A stretch of 6,716 bases of DNA from DATKDU01 sp035512595 (GTDB lineage Bacteria > Planctomycetota > Planctomycetia > Pirellulales > Pirellulaceae), in the NCBI GenBank assembly GCA_035512595.1, contig DATKDU010000388.1, forward strand, positions 1 to 6,716. The letters run 5' to 3'. Position 1 is the first letter of the stretch. Every line of letters starts with the position of its first letter. Under the pieces are notes generated by a model that did no database searches, was not told where the DNA came from, and saw only the letters and a program-made list of their open reading frames with translations. Made by a program: the position numbers and the translations under genes. Positions 1-4,480 of this stretch are shown here, in pieces.

Positions 1-693
1 GCTCGGGGACAGGTTGAAAACCTGTCCTACGAGGAGCTCGCCGGACGCTCGATGATTGTGAGAAAGACCCAGGTCGTTCCCATCGAATGCGTCGTCCGCG
101 GCTACCTCGACGGCTCCGGTTGGAAGGAATACCAGATGAGCGGCACGGTCTGCGGCATTCAATTGCCCGCGGGGCTGGTGCAGTGCTCGCAGCTCCCCGA
201 GCCGATCTTCACGCCAGCCACGAAGGAAGAATCGGGGCACGACATCAACATCAGCTTCGAGCGGATGACGGAAATCGTCGGGCGCGAACTGGCAGAAGTC
301 CTTCGCCGCCGCAGTCTGGACGTTTATAGCCGCGCCGCCGAGTACGCCCGCACCCGCGGCATCATTATCGCGGACACCAAGTTCGAGTGGGGCGTGGTTG
401 GCGAGCGGGGAGGCGTCAGCTCCCCGGTTAACCGCCGCGTCCACGCGGCGTCCGACGTCATCTTGATCGACGAATTGTTGACCCCCGACAGCAGCCGCTT
501 CTGGCCCGCCGATCAATACCAGCCCGGCCGGCCACAGCCGAGCTTCGACAAGCAATTCGTCCGGGACTGGCTGGAAACGACCGGCTGGGACAAGAACAGC
601 CCGCCGCCGATGCTTCCCGGTGACGTCGTGAACAAGACGCGGGCGAAGTACGTGGAGGCGTATGAGAAGTTGACTGGACGCATGTTCGAGTAG
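1..693 (+). CDS. purC: Phosphoribosylaminoimidazole-succinocarboxamide synthase (SAICAR synthase), 5'-truncated
   Basis: This cytoplasmic enzyme of de novo purine synthesis condenses CAIR with aspartate, using ATP, to give SAICAR. The frame is open from base 1, so the window starts inside the gene; 230 codons are visible and I infer that roughly the first 70-90 residues lie upstream. Family signatures seen are LAGRSM, VVPIECVVRGYLDGSGWKEY, LPEPIFTPATK, GHDINISFERM, GIIIADTKFEWG, LIDELLTPDSSRFWP and SFDKQFVRDWLE near the end. The ATG at 52 lies within the conserved LAGRSM motif and cannot be the true start. Oddly, codons 3-10 are a perfect palindromic repeat encoding GQVENLSY, placed just before LAGRSM in what is normally a variable linker. 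The TAG stop lies within the first copy of a 22-bp tandem duplication. No other pur gene is adjacent. Identity is very secure. Confidence 0.96.
   Translation, partial: ARGQVENLSYEELAGRSMIVRKTQVVPIECVVRGYLDGSGWKEYQMSGTVCGIQLPAGLVQCSQLPEPIFTPATKEESGHDINISFERMTEIVGRELAEVLRRRSLDVYSRAAEYARTRGIIIADTKFEWGVVGERGGVSSPVNRRVHAASDVILIDELLTPDSSRFWPADQYQPGRPQPSFDKQFVRDWLETTGWDKNSPPPMLPGDVVNKTRAKYVEAYEKLTGRMFE
7..30 (-). repeat. REP-like hairpin, GGACAGG family, copy A (inside purC)
   Basis: Perfect 9-bp arms GGACAGGTT (7-15) and AACCTGTCC (19-27) flank a 3-base loop. TAC follows at 28-30, so the minus strand reads GTAG at the 5' foot of the stem. The 24-base core is identical to copy B at 1540-1563 on the opposite strand. 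It occupies exactly eight purC codons (GQVENLSY). Confidence 0.88.
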
Positions 694-728
694 CAGTCAC
701 CAGATTTTCGAGTAGCAGTCACCAGATT
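685..728. repeat. Perfect 22-bp tandem duplication across the purC stop codon
   Basis: Bases 685-706 are repeated exactly at 707-728 (unit begins TTCGAGTAGCAG and ends CACCAGATT). The purC TAG stop is at 691-693 in the first unit and a second TAG is at 713-715 in the duplicate. Because 22 is not a multiple of three and the duplication lies mostly past the stop, the protein end is unchanged. It probably arose by recent slippage or unequal crossover. The rest of this intergenic gap (729-775) shows nothing I can name. Confidence 0.9.
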
Positions 729-775
729 TAGGTGCCGCTTGTCCGAAATTGCTCCGGTTCGCGACCCAGCGCTAC

Positions 776-1303
776 CTACGGCAACGGTCCAAGATTGATG
801 GCCTGAGTGCTTTCGTCAGCCACGCGACGACCAGCATCCGCGAATGCATCATCGATGGCAGCGTTGTACGACTGAGCAATTGGATCATCGAGATCGAGCC
901 TATAGCAGAACTGTGACAAGTCGAACCGATAGCGGCCCCAGCGACGAACGTCGTATTTGATAAAGAATAGATTTCCATCGTTCCCCAAGTAGACTGCGAC
1001 GTTTTCCAAGCTTGGCTCCGCCATAGGTACTCGCTCGTGGATTCTGTTCCGTGCAAGGCTAATGAACCGATCCCGGTCAAACGAGCTGGCAAGGTCGCGT
1101 GCATGTTGTGGGCTCGTGCAATTGAGCGCGATGATCGGCGATGAACCAGTGCCGACTATGATCGCCCCGTCATTACCCTCGAGCTGGATGCGCCCGACTA
1201 TCTGACTGCGCAACCATGCCGTCGACACCGCGACCACGAAGATCGCGATGAATAGGCTGCGCAAGCGATATTGGCAGCGATTCGCAGATGATGAATTCCG
1301 CAT
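776..1303 (-). CDS. Small single-pass membrane protein, function unknown
   Basis: I do not recognise a named family. From the ATG at 1303 the protein is 175 residues: a short basic N-terminus (MRNSSSANRCQYRLRS), one hydrophobic helix at about residues 15-32 (LFIAIFVVAVSTAWL), then about 140 mostly polar residues likely to lie outside the cytoplasm. The N-terminal pattern aromatic-R-L-R-S-L-F before the helix recurs in many small planctomycete membrane proteins and in the gene at 4481-5032. An in-frame upstream ATG at 1357 would add 18 residues; neither start has a clear Shine-Dalgarno, and I prefer 1303 because it leaves a short basic leader before the helix. The gene converges with purC and lies downstream of the FG-GAP gene on the same strand, separated by a REP-like hairpin. 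The stop reads CCG TAG with another GTAG foot-like sequence beyond it. Confidence 0.7.
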   Translation of the reverse strand: MRNSSSANRCQYRLRSLFIAIFVVAVSTAWLRSQIVGRIQLEGNDGAIIVGTGSSPIIALNCTSPQHARDLASSFDRDRFISLARNRIHERVPMAEPSLENVAVYLGNDGNLFFIKYDVRRWGRYRFDLSQFCYRLDLDDPIAQSYNAAIDDAFADAGRRVADESTQAINLGPLP

Positions 1304-1360
1304 TCTTGGCGACTCACACATCCACTCACGAGTTTCCGATCGCCATCGAGTGCTCATCCA

Positions 1361-1387
1361 AGGTCCCGCCCGGCAGGCGGGACCTAC
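1361..1387 (-). repeat. REP-like hairpin, GGTCCCGCC family, forming the stop codon of the FG-GAP gene
   Basis: Perfect 10-bp arms AGGTCCCGCC (1361-1370) and GGCGGGACCT (1376-1385) flank a CGGCA loop. The minus strand reads GTAGGTCCCGCC, so the 5' foot is GTAG (1387-1384), and its TAG (1386-1384) is the stop codon of the upstream FG-GAP gene. No run of T follows the stem on either strand, so it does not look like a standard intrinsic terminator, although it could still attenuate or stabilise the transcript. Confidence 0.82.
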
Positions 1388-2682
1388 TTTGCCGGATTCT
1401 CAAACCACACCACGCCCCAGCCGGTGCGCTCTTCGGTGGTCAGCACGTCCAGGTCGCCGTCGCCGTCGAGGTCGATCAGCTCCAGGCGGTCGAACTTGAG
1501 CCCCTTGGGGCCGGCAGTGCCGCTGATTTCGTGGACGTCGTAGGACAGGTTTTCAACCTGTCCTGAAACTGCTTTGACACTCAACCACACCAGCCCGGAC
1601 GTCCCTTCATAGTTCTCCGTCGAGAGCACGATGTCGCGCTTCCCGTCGAGATCGAGGTCGGCAAACGCGGCCGACTTGCCTTTGCCGACCGCGTCGGGAT
1701 ACGGCAGTAGTTTCACGTCCCAGCGGACGCCACCGTCGCCGGTGCTGCGGGCCAGCCAGAGCCGCTTGTCGTAGGTAGGGACGATGATTTCGTGGGGCAG
1801 GTTTTCAACGTGTCCTGAATCTTTCTGGGACAGGTTGGAAACCTGTCCTACGTCGAGGAACATCACCTCCCCTTCGATCCCCGGCACGTCGTGCCGCTTC
1901 CAGGCGCCGGTCACATCCTTCGGCTCCGGCCGCTCGAGCCAATACACGCCGCGGTTGGCTCCCTTGCGGTCGGAGACGAGCACGTCCTCGTCGCCGTCGC
2001 CGTCCATGTCGCGAGCGACCAGCGACATGATCCAGCCCGCCTTCGTCAGCGGGTGCCAGGTCCACGAGGGCAAGTCGCGCGGATTCTTCGGCGAGCGCAG
2101 CCAGCCAACGTCGGCATCTTTCCCTTTGCTGCCGATGACCAGGTCGATGCCGTGTTCGCCGTCGATCTGCATCGGCAGGCAGTACATGGCCAGCCGCTGG
2201 CCGGCGAGTGCGGGAAAGGGCTCGGTCTCCCAATGTGGTCCACTCGCTCCGCGAGTGGACATGGGCACTCGCGGAGCGAGTGCCCTACTCTGTCCCCAGT
2301 GCACGAACACGCTCCTCGTGTTCCCCTCGCAGCAGCTCACGACGTCGAAGTTGCCGTCACCGTCCAGATCGACGGCGACCGCATCTTCAGGCGATTTGAC
2401 CTCGCCGACGGTCACGGCCGGCCAGCGTTCCTTCGCCTTCGCCGGGCCGGGGTTGAGATAGAGCCGCACGAGGCCGGCCTCTTCCCAGCCGGTGGCAATG
2501 TCGAGATGCCCGTCGCCGTTGACGTCCGCCAGCCGCACGCCGTCGGCCCCGCGGGCCGAGTCGTCGATCGTATGCCGACGCCAAGGCTGGCCGCGGTCGG
2601 GCGGTTCATCGCCGGTGGCGGTTGCTAGCAGCCCGCTGATAGCGATGACCAAGCAGCTCAAGCGTGAACGCGCTTCACACAT
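1384..2682 (-). CDS. Secreted FG-GAP/VCBS-repeat protein
   Basis: The product is a 432-residue exported protein built from beta-propeller-type FG-GAP/VCBS repeats. A signal peptide is visible (MCEARSRLSCLVIAISGLLATATG, predicted cleavage before DEPP). Calcium-binding-type loops of form DxDGDGxxD lie at about residues 53-61, 105-113, 225-233, 342-350 and 404-412, with a degenerate one near 173-180. The start at 2682 is supported by AGGAAA at 2694-2689, six bases upstream; an upstream TTG at 2718 would place this RBS inside the gene. FG-GAP proteins are abundant in planctomycetes and usually extracellular or periplasmic; a specific ligand cannot be inferred. Three stretches are derived from palindromic repeats: about residues 131-149 (hairpin doublet 2235-2288), 278-296 (doublet 1792-1851) and 374-381 (singlet 1540-1563). 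All keep the frame, and none falls in a DxDGDG loop. The TAG stop is supplied by the next hairpin. Confidence 0.9.
   Translation of the reverse strand: MCEARSRLSCLVIAISGLLATATGDEPPDRGQPWRRHTIDDSARGADGVRLADVNGDGHLDIATGWEEAGLVRLYLNPGPAKAKERWPAVTVGEVKSPEDAVAVDLDGDGNFDVVSCCEGNTRSVFVHWGQSRALAPRVPMSTRGASGPHWETEPFPALAGQRLAMYCLPMQIDGEHGIDLVIGSKGKDADVGWLRSPKNPRDLPSWTWHPLTKAGWIMSLVARDMDGDGDEDVLVSDRKGANRGVYWLERPEPKDVTGAWKRHDVPGIEGEVMFLDVGQVSNLSQKDSGHVENLPHEIIVPTYDKRLWLARSTGDGGVRWDVKLLPYPDAVGKGKSAAFADLDLDGKRDIVLSTENYEGTSGLVWLSVKAVSGQVENLSYDVHEISGTAGPKGLKFDRLELIDLDGDGDLDVLTTEERTGWGVVWFENPAK
1540..1563 (+). repeat. REP-like hairpin, GGACAGG family, copy B
   Basis: GTAG foot at 1540-1543 with 9-bp arms GGACAGGTT (1543-1551) and AACCTGTCC (1555-1563) around a TTC loop. 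The 24 bases match copy A exactly. On the coding (minus) strand it reads GQVENLSY in the FG-GAP protein. It is a singlet: no inverted partner is visible, but the flanking TCCTGAA is shared with copy C. Confidence 0.88.
1792..1851. repeat. Inverted REP doublet (REPIN-like), GGACAGG family, copies C and D
   Basis: Copy C (+, 1792-1815) is a degenerate hairpin with a GTGG foot and three differences from copy B (third and sixth bases plus one in the right arm). Copy D (-, 1828-1851) has perfect 9-bp arms, a GGA loop and a GTAG foot on the minus strand. The two face each other across a 12-base spacer, so the 60-bp unit can form one long hairpin. Sixty bases are 20 codons, and the FG-GAP frame is kept (GQVSNLS then GHVENLP). 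Confidence 0.85.
2235..2288. repeat. Inverted REP doublet, CACTCGC family
   Basis: The left hairpin has perfect 10-bp arms GTCCACTCGC (2238-2247) and GCGAGTGGAC (2251-2260) with a GTGG foot on the plus strand. The right hairpin has perfect 10-bp arms GGGCACTCGC (2263-2272) and GCGAGTGCCC (2276-2285) with a GTAG foot on the minus strand (2288-2285). Only two bases separate them. The whole is 54 bp (18 codons) and is read through in frame in the FG-GAP protein, giving a segment around APRVPMSTRGASG. Confidence 0.87.
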
Positions 2683-2688
2683 GCGTAC

Positions 2689-2694
2689 TTTCCT
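2689..2694 (-). promoter_or_regulatory. Shine-Dalgarno of the FG-GAP gene
   Basis: AGGAAA on the minus strand ends six bases before the ATG at 2682. It decides the start against the in-frame upstream TTG at 2718, which would place the RBS inside the coding region. Confidence 0.7.
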
Positions 2695-2723
2695 ATCCCG
2701 CCGCAATCCCTGACGCAAGCAGG

Positions 2724-2799
2724 AAATCCGCGTACATCCGCGTCATCCGCGGTTCATTCTCGTACGCCGATCCGCGTCCTCCGCGAAATCCGCGGTTCA
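2724..2799. repeat. Intergenic GC-rich dispersed repeat (CCGCG units, two modules)
   Basis: Two related modules, 2724-2756 and 2769-2799, each consist of about three units of the form ATCCGCG(T/G/A) spaced roughly 10 bases apart, and both end in ATCCGCGGTTCA. They lie in the divergent gap between the FG-GAP and efflux genes. I recall similar CGCGGAT strings, often mis-translated as short ORFs, in planctomycete and other environmental genomes. The remaining gap (2800-2900) shows no promoter I can support. Confidence 0.7.
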
Positions 2800-2909
2800 A
2801 ATCCTTAGACTTCGGGTCAGTCTGCTGGTCGCCATAAATCGATTGCCTAAGCCTCATTTGCCGGCGGTGCCGATAGTGACGAAGAGGGACTCTGTATTTC
2901 GGGGGGAAG

Positions 2910-4376
2910 ATGGTGCGCCCGCGTAAAACGAAAGGTGCCGCTACGATCCTTGCGCTGGCCGCTGGCGTAATGCTCTCTGGCTGCGCGCTATCCCGCGGCA
3001 GTCGCAATCATCGGCCCGAAGCGCCAGTGGGCCAGTCGCGGCCGATTGCTTCTGTGTCGCAGATTCACAAGCCCGACGCGCAAGCGAGGGAAACCGTCGC
3101 CGAGCCTGTCGCTTATCCCGTGCGAACGGCCTCCCTCGCTGGCGCTTCGGGTTGGTATCAAGCTCAGCCCGAACCAGTGCCGGCGCCGTCCTCATCACCC
3201 TTGCCGCTGGCATTTGTCGAAGGGACCACGCTCGACGAGCTCCAGCGGCTTGCCGAAGAGCGCCATCCCAGGCTGATGGTGGCGATGCAGGAGATCGAAG
3301 CAGCCCACGGCCGCACCTGGCAGGCCGGCCGGATGCCGAACCCGTTGATCGGCGCGAGCTCGCCGCAGCTAGACGGCAGCGACTCGCAGTACAACGTCTT
3401 CGTCAGCCAGGACATTCCCACCGGCGGCAAACTGCGTCTCAACGAAGCTGCGGCGGCCGAGGAAATCGACCAGGCCGAGCTGACACTGTCGCGGACGCGG
3501 ATTGACGTGCTGACCGCCGTCCGCCGGCAGTTCTACGCGGCCCTCATCGCCCAGGCGCGGGTCAAAGTGCTCGAAACGCAAGTCGCCGCGATAAGCCGGT
3601 CCGTCGAGCTGGTCCGCAAGCGGTTCGAACGGGCTGGGGAAGGAACTATGGCCGACGTGCTTCTCGTACAAGTCGAGTTACATAAGGCCGAGGCCGCGCT
3701 GGCCGGCGCGCAGACCGACCTCGAAACGCAGCGGCGGCAACTGGCCGCCGCCCTCGGCATTGCCGACTATCCGCTCGCTGACCTGGCCGGCGACCTTCAG
3801 GCGGAAATGCCGCTGCCGATGCTCGATCAGCTTGCCCAGCGGGTCGTGTCGGAGCACCCTCAAGCGGCCATCGCGGCCGTCGAAGTCCGCCGCCGGCAAT
3901 GGCTCATCGACCGCGCAGTTGCCGAGCCCAAGCCGACGTTCAATTTCCAAGGGGGCTACCAGCGGCAGGTCGATCCGCCGCAGGATCAAGGGGTTCTGCA
4001 ACTGACGATGTCGGTGCCGCTGTGGGACCGCAACCACGGCGGCATTCAAGCGGCCGAAGCGGAAGCGATGAAGGCGCAGGCGGAACTAGCGCGGATCGAA
4101 ACGGAGCTGGCGTCGCAGGCGGCCACCGCAGCGAGACGATTCGCGGCGGCGGAACAACGTGTCGCCCGCTACCGCGATAAGGTTCTGCCGCAGGGCCGTG
4201 AGGCGCTCGACTGGGCGCTGCGGCTGTTCGACGCCGGCGAAATCGAGTTCCAGACGCTGCTCAACGCCCAGCGCGCGGCACAAGACGCGCAAATCCAGTA
4301 CCTCGACGCCCTTTCGGCCCGCTGGGACGCGGCCATCGAAATTGCGGACTTGCTGCAACTGGAGCAGTTTCCGTAG
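2910..4376 (+). CDS. TolC-family outer-membrane efflux lipoprotein (CzcC/CusC-like)
   Basis: This 488-residue protein belongs to the outer membrane factor family (two OEP domains), whose trimers form the outer-membrane and periplasmic exit duct of RND or similar efflux pumps. The N-terminus is a lipoprotein signal: basic start, hydrophobic core and lipobox LSGC with Cys25. A Pro/Ala-rich linker follows to about residue 105. OEP domain 1 spans about 106-285 (TLDELQRLAEERHPRL, MPNPLIG, VSQDIPTGGKLRL) and domain 2 about 305-485 (SVPLWDRNHGGIQAAEAE, long Ala/Glu/Arg helices, LFDAGEIEFQTLLNAQRA). The general pattern is closest to the CzcC/CusC heavy-metal branch, but the substrate cannot be read from this subunit. 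The start follows a GGGGGGAAG purine run at 2901-2909. No membrane-fusion or RND pump gene is adjacent, so this is an orphan subunit here. Residues 53-82 are encoded by a 90-bp palindromic element. The TAG stop overlaps a GTAG hairpin foot. Confidence 0.92.
   Translation: MVRPRKTKGAATILALAAGVMLSGCALSRGSRNHRPEAPVGQSRPIASVSQIHKPDAQARETVAEPVAYPVRTASLAGASGWYQAQPEPVPAPSSSPLPLAFVEGTTLDELQRLAEERHPRLMVAMQEIEAAHGRTWQAGRMPNPLIGASSPQLDGSDSQYNVFVSQDIPTGGKLRLNEAAAAEEIDQAELTLSRTRIDVLTAVRRQFYAALIAQARVKVLETQVAAISRSVELVRKRFERAGEGTMADVLLVQVELHKAEAALAGAQTDLETQRRQLAAALGIADYPLADLAGDLQAEMPLPMLDQLAQRVVSEHPQAAIAAVEVRRRQWLIDRAVAEPKPTFNFQGGYQRQVDPPQDQGVLQLTMSVPLWDRNHGGIQAAEAEAMKAQAELARIETELASQAATAARRFAAAEQRVARYRDKVLPQGREALDWALRLFDAGEIEFQTLLNAQRAAQDAQIQYLDALSARWDAAIEIADLLQLEQFP
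3067..3156. repeat. 90-bp inverted-repeat element inside the efflux gene
   Basis: The left arm 3067-3091 and right arm 3132-3156 are imperfect inverted repeats (25 bases, 21 matching) around a 40-base centre. The right arm contains TCCCTCGCTGGCGCTTCGGG, a motif I recall as a very common dispersed repeat in planctomycetes; the left arm translates as HKPDAQARE. The length is a multiple of three, and the element is read in frame in the linker between the lipobox and the first OEP domain. Confidence 0.82.
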
Positions 4377-4403
4377 CGAGCCGCGGAGTTTCATCCCCGC
4401 GGC
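4373..4403 (+). repeat. GTAG-footed hairpin at the end of the efflux gene (possible terminator)
   Basis: Arms GCCGCGGAG (4380-4388) and CCCCGCGGC (4395-4403) pair over 9 bp with one A-C mismatch around a TTTCAT loop. GTAG at 4373-4376 lies three bases before the stem and contains the TAG stop of the efflux gene. No T-run follows, so intrinsic termination is uncertain. It could be a fourth REP-like family or a local terminator. Confidence 0.6.
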
Positions 4404-4480
4404 CTGATCGGCGCGGTTGAGCATTCGACGCGGTACAATCGTTGGCGCAAGACAATCTTCGTCCCAGCCCGCTTGCGTCG

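Noticed and set aside
752..778. Possible further GTAG-footed hairpin at the end of the gene at 776-1303
   Set aside because: The minus strand reads GTAGGTAGCGCTGGG after the stop context, but the only complementarity nearby is a few base pairs with a bulge, which is too weak to list.
1361..1387. Rho-independent terminator
   Set aside because: The stem is strong but no T-run follows it on either strand. The GTAG foot and family resemblance fit a REP-like element better.
1540..1851. CRISPR array
   Set aside because: The repeats are palindromes in opposite orientations, with irregular spacing and inside a gene. There are no regular spacers or cas genes.
1784..2628. Long plus-strand open frames opposite the FG-GAP gene
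   Set aside because: They are antisense shadows in GC-rich DNA. The minus-strand frame has a signal peptide, RBS and DxDGDG repeats, and the shadows show no family signature.
2693..3007. Minus-strand 104-codon ORF in the divergent gap
   Set aside because: It reads through the CCGCG dispersed repeat and the start of the efflux gene, and has no RBS or protein features.
2941..3213. Minus-strand short ORF containing NPKRQRG and SLARRACE
   Set aside because: These peptides are the translation of the dispersed inverted repeat in another frame and not a real gene.
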